From NCBI GenBank assembly GCA_038202885.1, contig JBBREP010000008.1:11565-75564 (forward strand): a DNA stretch of 64,000 nucleotides, in the 5' to 3' direction. The notes beneath the pieces were generated by a model that worked only from the letters and a program-made list of their open reading frames with translations, had not been told where the DNA came from and did no database searches. A program made the position numbers and the translations under genes. How positions within the stretch are numbered: position 1 is the stretch's first letter; every line of letters begins with the position of its first letter. This DNA comes from JBBREP01 sp038202885 (GTDB taxonomy: Bacteria > Actinomycetota > Acidimicrobiia > IMCC26256 > PALSA-610). This document shows, in pieces, positions 1-9,900 of the stretch.

Positions 1-360
1 GTGCATCACCTGCGCCTTGGGGTCGTCGTGCCCGCGGCGGAAGTCGTGTGCGAGCGCGACGTTGATGTCGGCGTACTTGGCGTTTGCCGCCTTGACCTTG
101 TTGAAGAACGCGCGGGCGTTGGCGCAATCGGCCGCGGTCGGCGGACGACCCCCGGTCTTGTCGTGGATACGGATGTGCATCGGCGAGGCCGTGCGATGGA
201 TCCAGCCGTTGCAGTACGTGCCCGGCTTGAGCACGCCGTTCATCGCGGGGCTCGCGGCGCCGACCGGTGCCGCCGCAAACGCAGACGCGCCGAGCGCGGC
301 ACCCGCCAGGGTCGCGGTAAGGAGGTGGCGAAGACGTCGGAGATTGCTGTGGGTCGTCAT
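1..360 (-). CDS. Secreted protein of unknown function, 3' end outside window
   Basis: The reading frame opens with ATG at 358-360 and stays open for 120 codons to the window edge, so the C-terminus is missing. The product starts MTTHSNLRRLRHLLTATLAG and continues with an Ala-rich hydrophobic stretch ending near residue 35 (AAPVGAAS), a typical signal peptide, so the protein is probably exported. The mature part has two visible cysteines and a basic composition (GTYCNGW, PPTAADCANA, HDFRRGHDDP). I do not recognise a family. The frame is antisense to a longer open frame on the plus strand whose translation is arginine-rich and compositionally implausible; the signal peptide decides in favour of this strand. 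Confidence 0.72.
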   Translation of the reverse strand, partial: MTTHSNLRRLRHLLTATLAGAALGASAFAAAPVGAASPAMNGVLKPGTYCNGWIHRTASPMHIRIHDKTGGRPPTAADCANARAFFNKVKAANAKYADINVALAHDFRRGHDDPKAQVMH

Positions 361-480
361 GACGAGGATCTTCGCACTCGCTCCCGGGAAACGGCGCCAT
401 CTGGCCCGATCCGACCGACGAAATTGCCCGCAGCCAACCAGACCTTGGACAATGGTTGGCGAAAACGCCGAATACGCCCA

Positions 481-2139
481 TCACCAGTCGGTGGGTTGAT
501 AGTCCTTCAAGAACTTGCCCCAGATGTGGCACTGCGTGTTGATGCCGGTGATGATCGGATCGACGATGCGCGCCGCGCCGTCGACAATGTCGAGGGGCGG
601 ATGGAATCGCTGCTCCGCGCGTTTGCGGATCGCGATGTCGATCGGGTCTTCATCGCTGACCCAGCCGGTGTCGACACTGTTCATGTGGATACCGTCGGCG
701 TGGTAGTCGGCGGCCGATGTACGCGTCATCATGTTGAGGGCGGCCTTCGCCATGTTGGTATGCGGGTGCCGGGTCGTCTTGAAGCGTCGATAGAACTGAC
801 CTTCGACGGCCGAGACGTTCACGATGTGCTTGTCGCGTCCCGGCGTGGCCAGCATCAGTGGCTTCAACCGAGCGTTGAACACGAACGGTGCGACAGCGTT
901 GACGAGCTGCGTTTCGAGCAACTCGACCGATGACACTTCGGCGAGGGTCAGACGCCACGAGTTCTTGTCGCGCAGGTCAACTTGCTGCAGATCCTGGTCG
1001 AGTTGCCCCACAGGAAACAAGTGGGGTTGCGCGACCGCGTCGTCGTGCAGCAACGGCACCTGTGAAAGCGCTGCGGCATGAATGATCCCGGCCGACGATC
1101 CACGCGCCGAACGCTCCGAAGGCACTTCGGGCCGAGCACCGTCGGGCAACAGGTTGTAGCCCCGCAGTCCTTCGTAGGTTCCGACCAACGTCGCGACTTC
1201 GTCCGCAAGCGCGTGGAGCGCGGCCGTTTCCTGGTCCATCATGTGGCGATAGAAGTCCGGCGGACGACGAACCGTCTGGCACGCGTTGTTGATGACGAAG
1301 TCGAGGCGCGTGTGGGTCGCGAGAAGGTGTCGACAGAACGCTTCAACGCTGGGAGTGTGTCGTAGATCGAGCCCAAATATTTCCAGCCGGTCTCCCCACG
1401 CATCGAAGTCGGGTTCCAGCGCGTATCGCTGCGCTGAGTCCCGCGGGAACCGAGTGGTCACGATCAAGTGCGCCCCGGCGCGCAGCAGCTTGATACCGGC
1501 TTGGTAGCCAATCTTGACGCGTCCACCAGTGAGTAACGCGACGCGGCCTCGCAGATCCGCCGTCTCACTGCGCTTGTCGAAATTGAACGTCGCGCACGTG
1601 GGACACAGTTGGTCGTAGAAGTGGTGCAGCGTCGTGTACTTCTGTTTGCACACGTAGCAGTGGCGTTCGTCGACCGCTGAGCGAACTCCGCCAGCGCAAT
1701 CGACTCCATCGACTCCATCGGTGCTGCCTGGCGCGTCGAGTGCCGCAACGCGCGACTCCGACTCGAGGAACACGTTGGGGGTCGTGAACACTGGTTTGGC
1801 ACGCCGGGTACGAATACCCGTTTCGCTCAGCCTGGCTTCGTCGGCGGCGAGCTTCGCCGCACGCGCCCGCCGCAACTTCGCGCGGGTGCGCAGACGGCGT
1901 TCGATCGGATCGGGGCAGAACACGTCGCCCGCGGCGTTGACCAACCGTTGGCGCTGCGTATCGGTGAGGTCGCGCGTCACCCCTGGGTCACGAGCGATGC
2001 TCTCAAGCAGTTCCGTCGCTTCGAGCAAACGCGCCGTCAAGTCGCGATTCGTTGGATCGTGATCAGGCATCGGATGTGTCAGCTCGCACTCGTCGCGGCG
2101 TTGCGCCTCGTCACGGTGTGCGAATTGTACGTCGGCCAT
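481..2139 (-). CDS. SDR-family oxidoreductase with zinc ribbon
   Basis: This 552-residue protein has a basic helical N-terminal part, then a four-cysteine zinc ribbon (C161/C164 and C179/C182, CYVC...CPTC). From about residue 198 a Rossmann short-chain dehydrogenase domain follows with the nucleotide loop TGGRVKIGYQAG and the motif INNACQT. At the place where most SDRs have YxxxK the sequence reads TNMAK inside HPHTNMAKAALNMM, a variant I associate with a conserved subfamily having this same ribbon. The substrate is unknown and the protein looks cytosolic. The start at 2139 is preceded by GGAAGG; an internal ATG at 2070 is possible but has no clear ribosome site. It is about twice the length of a simple SDR because of the N-terminal extension. 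Confidence 0.85.
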   Translation of the reverse strand: MADVQFAHRDEAQRRDECELTHPMPDHDPTNRDLTARLLEATELLESIARDPGVTRDLTDTQRQRLVNAAGDVFCPDPIERRLRTRAKLRRARAAKLAADEARLSETGIRTRRAKPVFTTPNVFLESESRVAALDAPGSTDGVDGVDCAGGVRSAVDERHCYVCKQKYTTLHHFYDQLCPTCATFNFDKRSETADLRGRVALLTGGRVKIGYQAGIKLLRAGAHLIVTTRFPRDSAQRYALEPDFDAWGDRLEIFGLDLRHTPSVEAFCRHLLATHTRLDFVINNACQTVRRPPDFYRHMMDQETAALHALADEVATLVGTYEGLRGYNLLPDGARPEVPSERSARGSSAGIIHAAALSQVPLLHDDAVAQPHLFPVGQLDQDLQQVDLRDKNSWRLTLAEVSSVELLETQLVNAVAPFVFNARLKPLMLATPGRDKHIVNVSAVEGQFYRRFKTTRHPHTNMAKAALNMMTRTSAADYHADGIHMNSVDTGWVSDEDPIDIAIRKRAEQRFHPPLDIVDGAARIVDPIITGINTQCHIWGKFLKDYQPTDW

Positions 2140-2220
2140 CGCACCCGGCCTTCCGGGGCCCGCAGCCGTGCCGCGAGCGGTTGTCCCGAGCGGCGCGACG
2201 CGCGCCTGGGTGGAACGCGC

Positions 2221-2627
2221 TCAGGTGATGTCGACGGTGAAGCCCGCTGTCCCGGTGTAACCGAACCTGTCCGTCGCCTGAATTGTCACCGGGAACGAAC
2301 CCGTCGAAGTCGGTCTGCCGCCGATCGCACCCGCACCCGCAGCCGCGAGCGTGAGGCCAGGCGGGAGGGCGCCGCCGACAACGGCGAGTTTGTATGGACC
2401 GCCGCCGCCATTGGACGTGAGCTTCGCGGCGTACCGCTGCGCGAGCGTGCCAGGCGGCAACGTCGCCGGAGCAATATGTATTGTCGGCGCCGTAATCGTC
2501 ACCGAGTAGTCGACGAGACCCGCATAGCCGTACTTGTCCGAGGCCATCACGGTGAAGGCGAAGGCGCCAGCGTGCGTCGGTTTGCCACTCAGCACACCAC
2601 TTGCGGCCAATTTCGTCCCCGGCGGAA
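2221..2627 (-). pseudogene. C-terminal piece of a frameshifted Ig-like repeat secreted protein
   Basis: This stretch continues the protein encoded by 2589-3461 in another reading frame. It contains two putative-Ig (He_PIG-like) repeats of the form YKLAVVGGALPPGLTL...GRPTSTGSF and ends DRFGYTGTAGFTVDIT. The repeat interrupted at the junction reads GGA-LPPGTKLAASGVLSG when one base is added at about 2627-2630, which makes the split unambiguous. The break is either a real disabling mutation or a one-base consensus error. No independent start or ribosome site belongs to this piece. Confidence 0.75.
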
Positions 2628-3461
2628 GGCCCCGCCTGTGAGCATGTACTTGTACGCCCCCGTGCCACCCGTCGCGGAAAGATGCACCTTGTACGGCACC
2701 AGATAGGTGGGAGCGACAAGCGACGATGGCGCGACGTCAATGTGCGCAGGCGCCACCATGAGGGTGAGCGTCTTGGTCGCCACGCCATGTTTCGCGTCGG
2801 TGACGGCGAACGTGAGGCGCGCGAGACCGGGCGCGGTTGGCGTGCCGGAGAGCACGCCCGAACTCGGGGCGAAGCTCAATCCAGCCGGCATCCTGCCCGA
2901 CACCTTCCACGTGTACGGCGCGGTCCCGCCGCTCGCCGCAAGCGTGGCGCTATACGCGTTCGCGACCATCGCGTCAGCCAGGCTCGCCGTCGTGACAGAA
3001 GCCGCCGGCGGAGCGATGACAATGAGCGGAACGCCCCAGATCACCCTGTACCAATTGGGATGCGTCGAGTCGCCTTCGTACGCGAGTGCTCCACTCACCG
3101 CTGCGGACAGCGACATGTGCGCGTCGCCGTTGGAATCGATGCTCGCGCTGGCAACCTGCACGAAATGGATCTGGCTCGGCACTCCGCCGACAAGTTGGCT
3201 CAGCCCGAGGTTCCCAGTCGGCAGCGTTCCGCTAGGATCATCTGAGAAGTGCAGCATGTAGTCGGCCGATTGACCCTGCATGATCGTCGACGGGGTCAAT
3301 GACGTCGTCATCGCATATCGAGTGATGGTGACATCGGGGGACGTACTTCCGTCGTGCGTCGCATCCCCGCCGTATACGGCGTGGGCCGTCGTGATTCCTG
3401 CCGCAGTCGGCACCAGAATTGTCGCGATGCCGCCATCGAGCGTCGCCGATGTCGACACCAC
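2589..3461 (-). CDS. Ig-like repeat protein, truncated at both ends
   Basis: The frame begins inside an Ig-like (Big_3-type) repeat (VVSTSATLDGG...YGGDATHDGSTS) and continues through two further beta-sandwich repeats with the He_PIG signature (APYTWKVSGRMPAGLSF...GVLSGTPTAPG). It has no signal peptide and the GTG taken as its start is only the first available codon; a stop lies a dozen codons upstream. The original 5' end is therefore probably lost at the junction with the oppositely oriented gene at about 3470-3495. Its 3' end runs out of frame at 2627. Such proteins are secreted and usually mediate adhesion; no catalytic residues are seen. Confidence 0.6.
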   Translation of the reverse strand: MVSTSATLDGGIATILVPTAAGITTAHAVYGGDATHDGSTSPDVTITRYAMTTSLTPSTIMQGQSADYMLHFSDDPSGTLPTGNLGLSQLVGGVPSQIHFVQVASASIDSNGDAHMSLSAAVSGALAYEGDSTHPNWYRVIWGVPLIVIAPPAASVTTASLADAMVANAYSATLAASGGTAPYTWKVSGRMPAGLSFAPSSGVLSGTPTAPGLARLTFAVTDAKHGVATKTLTLMVAPAHIDVAPSSLVAPTYLVPYKVHLSATGGTGAYKYMLTGGAFRRGRNWPQVVC

Positions 3462-3475
3462 GCAGCAGTTGTTGG

Positions 3476-4177
3476 GTGGGCCGCGATACCGAGCTCACCG
3501 GCAGGATCTTCACCGGGTGTGTCAGCACCGCTGCTGCAACGAAAGGCTCGCTGCGCGTCATCGACCCTCAGGCGTCCGAAACGTGCAAGGCCACGGAGAA
3601 GCAGGTCACGTGGAACCAGCGGGGCGCCAACTGGCGCGGTGCGTGGACCGCGTCGGCGACCTACGCCATCAATGATGCAGTCGCGTTCCAGGGTTCGAGC
3701 TACATCGCGACGGCCTCCAATACCGCGACCGTTCCGACTACAACCACGAAATGGGCGGTGCTCGCACACGCGGGTAGTCCGACGAAACCGAACGTCCATT
3801 TCGCACAGTCGTCGGGCACCTCCACGATGAGCGCATCCGGCGGCGTCAACTGGCAAACAACACCGGCTGCATTTCAACTTCCCGCCGGCAAGTACCTGCT
3901 GGAGCGGCACGCGACGGTGGTTGACTTCGGTCCGAGTGGGATCGATGACGTGTTCCGCTGCGCGGTCGAAAGCGACGACATGTCGCGCATCGGCCCGGCC
4001 GCCACCCAACTGCAGGGCAGCTCGGGACAAAGCGTGCAGACGATCGGGAACCAGAGCGTCGTGTCCTACACCAGTACGAACTTGGTAACGCTCGAGTGCT
4101 GGCACGATAAGAATCTGCCTGCGGGTTCCTACTACATCGACCCCGGCGCCACGCTGTCTGCCACCGCGATCGCGTGA
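3476..4177 (+). CDS. Secreted protein with CBM5/12-like module, 5' truncated
   Basis: From about residue 10 the product reads GRIFTGCVSTAAATKGSLRV, then a KQVTWNQRG motif, common just after the signal peptide in actinobacterial surface proteins. A chitin-binding-like module follows (WRGAWTASATYAINDAVAFQ...YIATASNTATVP). The C-terminal half is a beta-rich domain with two cysteines (DDVFRCAVES, LVTLECWHDK). There is no signal peptide and no ribosome site before any candidate start (GTG 3476, ATG 3449, TTG 3419), and upstream sequence is antisense to a different gene. I read it as a gene that has lost its first 30 or so codons, or as one side of an assembly join. Confidence 0.62.
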   Translation: MGRDTELTGRIFTGCVSTAAATKGSLRVIDPQASETCKATEKQVTWNQRGANWRGAWTASATYAINDAVAFQGSSYIATASNTATVPTTTTKWAVLAHAGSPTKPNVHFAQSSGTSTMSASGGVNWQTTPAAFQLPAGKYLLERHATVVDFGPSGIDDVFRCAVESDDMSRIGPAATQLQGSSGQSVQTIGNQSVVSYTSTNLVTLECWHDKNLPAGSYYIDPGATLSATAIA

Positions 4178-4287
4178 CATCGCGCCGCGTCGGATTTGGA
4201 GACCCACGCAGTCGCGTTCGAGCTGATGTGCGGTGCCCCGCCTGCCGAGGCACCGCCATCCGTCTGCTCGACTGGGTGACGCCCCCC

Positions 4288-5475
4288 CTACTTCTCGACG
4301 GCGCCGATGTCGCAGCGCGCCACCTTGTCGCCGTTGCCGTCGCGGGGTCGGGCGATGTTGCGCTGATCGGCCAGGGGGCACAGCGCGACAGACGTGCCCG
4401 GCTTTGCGGGGTTGCCCTTGTCGATCACAGGGCTGCCGACCTGCGGCATCTGGGTAAGTGTCGGGCCGCCGTTCTTCGCGAGTGCGCCGAGCTTGGGACT
4501 CGTGCCGCTCATGTTGCCGGTGAGCGTTCCCGTGATGACGCAATGCGCCGTGCTCTGAATGAGGTTGTAGCCGAGCGAGGTGATCTTGCCCGAGCAGTCA
4601 GGCGCGGGGCTGCTCGCGTTTGTGTTCTTGTTCCCCGCGATGATCGAGTTCGCGAGCTTCGCCGTTGCGGGCAACTCGCCGCCGGACTCGATACCGCCGC
4701 CACTCGTCGACGACGGGTAGGAGCTCGCGTAGGTGTTGTTCGTGATCGTGAGGTTGCGACCGATCAACGTTCCCTCGTTCGAGATGCCGCCGCTCCCGTT
4801 GTCGGAAGAGCCGCTGTCTTCGAGGGCCGCATAGTTGCCAGAGATGGTGACGTTCACCGCGACGGCGCTGGCGTTGTTCGCGATCCCACCTGCTTGTGGG
4901 CCCTGATTGTTGATAATCGAGGTCGTCGCGATCTGCAATGAGCCCGAGTTGTCGATGCCACCGGCGCCGCTGGCAGCAGTGTTGTAGTTGTTGCGGATCG
5001 TCGAGTTCGTGATGAACAGTTTGCCACCACCGTCGATCCGGAACCCTTCGAGGGTGTCGTGCACGGTGAGATACGACGCGGTCAGTGAACCCGTCACCCG
5101 AAATGCAATGGCGCGCGTGTTCGACGACGGCAGGCCACCGATCAGGGTGTTCGCGCCCGTGCCAACGATCGCGACCGTTGAACTCACGTTGATGGTGCCG
5201 AGCGTCAACCTGTACGCGCCGGCCGGCACCTTGATGGTGTCCACACCGTGACCGGCGGGACATGCGTCGACCTTCGTGTCGGTGTTCGCCGCCATGACAG
5301 CTTCACGCAACGAACAGTTGTGATTCACGACGAAACCGTCGGCGGTCGACGTCACGTTGATCGTCGTCCCTACCGTCGGCGAGGCGGCTACCGCGACGCC
5401 ACCCAACCCGGCGATCCCGACCGCCGCGGCCGCGCACACCGCGCCGCGAGTGCGCACCAAACGAATCCACGCCAT
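4288..5475 (-). CDS. Secreted CSLREA / right-handed beta-helix protein
   Basis: The 395-aa product has a signal peptide (MAWIRLVRTRGAVCAAAAVG...VAVAASPT), then the CSLREA-type N-terminal motif (ADGFVVNHNCSLREAVMAAN). About 250 residues of parallel beta-helix rungs rich in Asn, Thr and Ser follow (ITNSTIRNNYNT, NVTISGNYA, NLTITNNT). The end, DQRNIARPRDGNGDKVARCD, is the choice-of-anchor Q type. The start has a strong ribosome site, AGAGGAG, six bases before ATG 5475. It is the short relative of the gene at 14239-16740 but lacks that gene's Fn3 and C-terminal module. A surface adhesin or polysaccharide-binding role is a family-level inference only. Confidence 0.85.
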   Translation of the reverse strand: MAWIRLVRTRGAVCAAAAVGIAGLGGVAVAASPTVGTTINVTSTADGFVVNHNCSLREAVMAANTDTKVDACPAGHGVDTIKVPAGAYRLTLGTINVSSTVAIVGTGANTLIGGLPSSNTRAIAFRVTGSLTASYLTVHDTLEGFRIDGGGKLFITNSTIRNNYNTAASGAGGIDNSGSLQIATTSIINNQGPQAGGIANNASAVAVNVTISGNYAALEDSGSSDNGSGGISNEGTLIGRNLTITNNTYASSYPSSTSGGGIESGGELPATAKLANSIIAGNKNTNASSPAPDCSGKITSLGYNLIQSTAHCVITGTLTGNMSGTSPKLGALAKNGGPTLTQMPQVGSPVIDKGNPAKPGTSVALCPLADQRNIARPRDGNGDKVARCDIGAVEK

Positions 5476-5669
5476 TGCCTACTCCTCTTCGAGTCCGAGC
5501 ACGGCGGGAACCCACCAAGCCGGTCGGCAACCTAGGGTTGGCCACGGCGTGCGCGCTAATGCTCACTCATAGTCTGAGCTCATTGCGCGCATCGCCACCT
5601 TGGAGTACGTTCTCGCGACAGCACCACGCAAGGTGTTGGGGCATTCGTGCACAACAGTCGGGGAACCCC

Positions 5670-6851
5670 TTGTTTGGTCGTGGTTTTTTGGCGAGCGCCG
5701 TTCTCGTCGTCATGCTCGGCACGGCGCCTGCCGTCAGTGGTGCTGCACTCGGACACCGCGGTGCGGTCCCGGCGGCCCTGACCTGGAAGGTCGATGCAAG
5801 TCCGAGTCCTCCAGGCAAGGACGCACAGCTCTCCGGGGTGACGTGCGCTGTCGCGACCGCGTGTTTCGCCGTCGGAGCGTCGTATTCCAGTGGTGGCGCC
5901 GCTTCGCGACGACTGTTGGAACGGTGGGACGGCCACAGCTGGTCGATCGTGGTCACACCCAACCCGGCCGGTGCGCTGAACACCTCGTTTGCCGATATCG
6001 CATGCCCGGCTGTGAATAGTTGCTTCGCTGTCGGCAGCAGCGATGGCCACACATTGGTCGAGTACTGGAACGGTCATACCTGGTCGGTCCAACCGAGCTT
6101 CAACCCCCCCGGACGCACGGCCTACCTGTCGGGCGTCGCGTGCCCTTCGACGACGAACTGCCTCGCAGTCGGAACGTCTGGCTCGAACACCGACGAGCGC
6201 CGCCTGTTGGAGCGTTGGAATGGTCAGCATTGGTCGAGCGCAGTCACACCAGGTCCGAGTGGCGACACTGGTTTTGCTGACGTGTCGTGCGCGGGTGCGA
6301 ATAGCTGCACCATCGTCGGAATTTCAGGGGTATACACGAGCTCTCAACCGCTCGCCGAGCACTGGGACGGGCACCAGTGGGTCGCGCAACACCCAGGGAG
6401 TCCATTTGGCGTCGCCGAACTCGTGAGCGTGTCGTGCGCAACGGCCACAAGTTGTGTCGCCGTCGGCGATGTGTACGCCGGCGCGGACATCGTGCCGAGG
6501 ACACGGCTCGTCACGCGCTGGAACGGAACGTCGTGGCACACCGACACGACCCCGCTCCCCCACGATGCGGTTCGCGGCGCCAATGAGGACAACTCGTTCC
6601 TGGGCGTGGCGTGCAACAGCGCTGCCGCGTGTGTCGCCGTTGGTAATTACACGACCAGCCTCGGCATCAATACCCTGGCGGAGCGCTGGGACGGCCACAC
6701 ATGGTCCATCGAGCCGACCCTCAACCCGGGTGGAGCCGCTGCCGGCCCGATGCTGAATGGCGTGGAATGCACGACACCGCGATCCTGCATCGCGGTGGGA
6801 GGTGTCATTCCGGCCGCGAACAGCAAGACGTTGATCGAACGATCCCACTGA
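5670..6851 (+). CDS. Secreted seven-repeat AVG propeller-like protein
   Basis: The product has a hydrophobic export signal (GFLASAVLVVMLGTAPAVSG) followed by seven repeats of about 50 residues. Each has a WS/WD strand, a two-cysteine turn of the type GVTCAVATACFAVG, and a LxERWDGHxW strand. Seven such units fit a closed seven-bladed beta-propeller, with one cysteine pair per blade. I chose TTG 5670, preceded by GGGGA, because it places the signal peptide at the N-terminus; the frame is open further upstream and ATG 5712 or 5562 cannot be excluded. It is a paralogue of the front half of the gene at 17061-19859, but ends without the C-terminal module found there. Confidence 0.8.
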   Translation: MFGRGFLASAVLVVMLGTAPAVSGAALGHRGAVPAALTWKVDASPSPPGKDAQLSGVTCAVATACFAVGASYSSGGAASRRLLERWDGHSWSIVVTPNPAGALNTSFADIACPAVNSCFAVGSSDGHTLVEYWNGHTWSVQPSFNPPGRTAYLSGVACPSTTNCLAVGTSGSNTDERRLLERWNGQHWSSAVTPGPSGDTGFADVSCAGANSCTIVGISGVYTSSQPLAEHWDGHQWVAQHPGSPFGVAELVSVSCATATSCVAVGDVYAGADIVPRTRLVTRWNGTSWHTDTTPLPHDAVRGANEDNSFLGVACNSAAACVAVGNYTTSLGINTLAERWDGHTWSIEPTLNPGGAAAGPMLNGVECTTPRSCIAVGGVIPAANSKTLIERSH

Positions 6852-6942
6852 GCCGAGATGTTCGCCGTGCTCGCGGGCGGCGATGATGACGAAGCTGTCG
6901 CGTACTGCAGTCGCGAGCGTGCATTGGGTGCGTCGCGCCGTG

Positions 6943-9900
6943 TCAGTTGCCTCCGAGGGCGAGGAGGTAGCCGACGAGTTGTACGCAGAAGTATTGCGCT
7001 TCGGATGGTGCCAGGCCGTACTTGGTCATCGCGCTGACGAGCGCAGCTTGATCGGCGGCTGACCACGGCGTGGTGGTGCTATTCGGCCCGGTGCTCACCG
7101 GCGGCGCGATCGGGGCGGGCGGTCCACCGATGAGCCCGACGATGTACGCCACGATGCCTACCGACGTGCGTTGCGCGTTGACCGCGGTCTGAGCGAAATA
7201 CGTCGCGTTCTTTTGCAACCGCGTGTTGTCGCCAGCGTTATAGGTAGTGGTCACGTTGATCGTCGACGCCGCAGGCGTGAACGCGCTCGAACTGTTCGAA
7301 GGCTCGCCGGCACCCGAATCGTTGACCGCGCGCACCGACACCGTCTGGGTGACGCCGTTCGGAACGCCCAGCACCGCCCGGGCCGAGCCCGCCGGCACCG
7401 CAACGGACTGGCCGCCCAGGTTCGACGTCACCACGTACGACGTGATCGGCGTATCGCCCGACGCGGCTGGAGGATTCCACGCGACCGACACCCAACCGTT
7501 CCCGGCGCGTATCCCGGTCAGTGTCGGCGCATCAGGCGTTGACACCGGAAGCACCCCGCCCAACGACTGGAAGCCTCCGAAGCTCCCCGAGTTCGCAGCG
7601 ATCTGCGTATCGACGAACACGGCGTGGTTGGTACCAACCGCGAACACGTTCTGGCGCGCGGCGTCCATGCCCACGACGACGTCATCGGGTACATAGCCGC
7701 CCAGATAGGTCCAGCTGGCCGCGAACGATCCGCTCTTCGTCGTCTGCGCGGTCGTGTAGAGCGCACCATTGGTACCGACCACGAGCAACTGCTGGCGACC
7801 ATCGGCGTTCACACCGAGGCCCGGCACGCCCCGCTGTCGGAAACAGCAACCGAGCGACGTCCACGTCGCAGCCCACGCGTTGTTCGCCACGTTCTGTGCC
7901 TTCGTATACAACACACCGTCGGTGCCGACGAGGTAGAGCTGCTGGCGGCCATCGGTATTGATCCCGATCGCCGGATTCGCGGGCCAGTTCCCGCCGAACG
8001 ACGTCCACGTCGTCGCGAAGGCGCCGTTTACCGACGTCTGAGTTTTCGTGTAGAGCTGCCGGTCCGTTCCCACCAAGTACAGCTCCTGGCGGCCATCCGC
8101 GTTCACGCCCACCGCGGGCACGTCAGTCGCGGGCCACGCACCGCCGAGACTCGTCCACGCGGTCCATGTCGAACTGTTCGCCGTCGTCTGCGTCGTCGTC
8201 CACAGCCTCGCGTCTGACCCGATCGCATAGAGCTGTTGGCGGCCGTCGGCGTTGTAGCCGATCGTCGGCACGCTGTAGTCGGCGCCGGGCCAGGCGCCAC
8301 CGATCTGGATCCAATCCGTCCACGCGGCATCCGGACCCGTCTGATACTTCGTGTACATGTGCTTGTCGAGCCCGACCGCGTAGATCTCCAGACGCCGGTC
8401 GGCGTTCGAACCCACGCCGAGCGGCTGCGCCGGCGAGGTCCGCAGCGATCCGCCCAGGGACTCATAGGTGCTCCAACCGCCTCCGTGCAGTTGGTACTTG
8501 GTCGTGACCGTCCCGTTTGCTCCCACCGCGAACAGCTGCTGGCGACCGTCGTAGTTGAAGCCCAACGCCAGCCGGCCCGATCGTTGCAACAAGTGCCGCC
8601 ACGGACCCGGCACGGGATCGACCGTGTAGATCTGCCACGCGCTGCGGCCGTAGGTCCCTGCTTTGAGCAGCGGCGGGTCGACGGTGGTGTCGATCGCGAG
8701 GCTCGTGACTTGCACGTGCGGCAATCCGACGCCGAGTACCTGCCACGTCTTGGTGGTGTCGGCATCCTGCGAACGCAACACACCACCATCGGTCGCGATG
8801 ATCAGTGACGACGGCGTCGTGCTCGTGTCGAACACGGCCGCGTACACCGGCAAGTTGGGGACGCTCTCGGCCGCGCTCGACGTACCGCCAACCGCGTGGA
8901 AACTGACACCGCCGTCGTTGGACAACCACACATGCTCGGAGTCGTTCGGGTAGTGCTGGTCGCTGTAGCCCGTGTACACGACCGCGACGCGACTTGAGTT
9001 CGCGGGGTCAACAGCGAGATGCGCAGGTTGGCTGAAGGTCACCGGGCGCGTCCAGTGCGACTCCACCGGCGTGCCACCCAAATCGGAGAGCTCGACGATC
9101 CAACCGTCGTTGAAGCCGACCCACATCACGGGATTCGCCGCGCGAGTGATCGCCATCGACGTGACGCCTTGATGCGCGGCGCTCAATCGAAACCACTCCG
9201 TGGTCGAGAACGTGCTGGCGTGATCCGTGCTCTTCATGATCACCGAAGCACCGCTGCAGTCGCGCGCGTCGTACACATTCGCTGTCTGGTTCGGATCGAA
9301 CACCGGCGACGTCCCGTACCGGTTGTTGCACTCGATGGACACGTGGGGCTCGAGGGTGGCGCCGCCGTCGGTCGTGCGGCAGTCGCGGCTGTCGAGCGAG
9401 ATGCTCGGGTTGAGATAGTCGACCGCGACCGGGCCACCGTCACCGCCGCAGTACTCGTTCCAGAGATTGCCGGCCGTCGCGGGCGAGCCCACCGCCGTGC
9501 CGTTGTCCTGCATTCCCCCGTAGGTATACGAGTTGCCGTCGGGGCCGTACCCGGTACCAATCCCGTAGAGGAGGTCTGACGCGATCGTCGCGTTGTGGTT
9601 CACCCAGGTCGCGCCGTTGTTGGCCGATGACCACACGCCGCCATCCATCCCTACCCAGAGGCCGACGGGCTGATTGGCCGTTCGGTGCGTCGCGGGGCTG
9701 AACACGATCGCGTGCTGATCGACGTGGGTCTTCGGGCGGGGCCGCGGCGCCGAGAGGTTCGTCCACGTACCGCCGCCGTCGGTCGAAGACCAGATGTCGG
9801 CGAAGCCCATGTACACGTGCGCGGCGTTGGTGGGATCGACCCCGATCGACTGCGCGTACCCGCACTGGCAACCGTCGGGCTCACGCCAGTGCGGGTAGTG

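Noticed and set aside
1..933. Long plus-strand open frame at the left edge
   Set aside because: Its translation is arginine/valine-rich and antisense to a signal-peptide-bearing gene and the SDR gene; it has no domain or ribosome site.
3308..4543. Minus-strand open frame of 411 codons
   Set aside because: It is antisense to the CBM-like coding region and very rich in arginine; the plus-strand translation shows domain motifs.
6943..7530. C-terminal module as an LPxTG-type or PEP-CTERM sorting signal
   Set aside because: No LPxTG or PEP motif and no basic tail follow the helix, and the upstream gene has its own lipobox.
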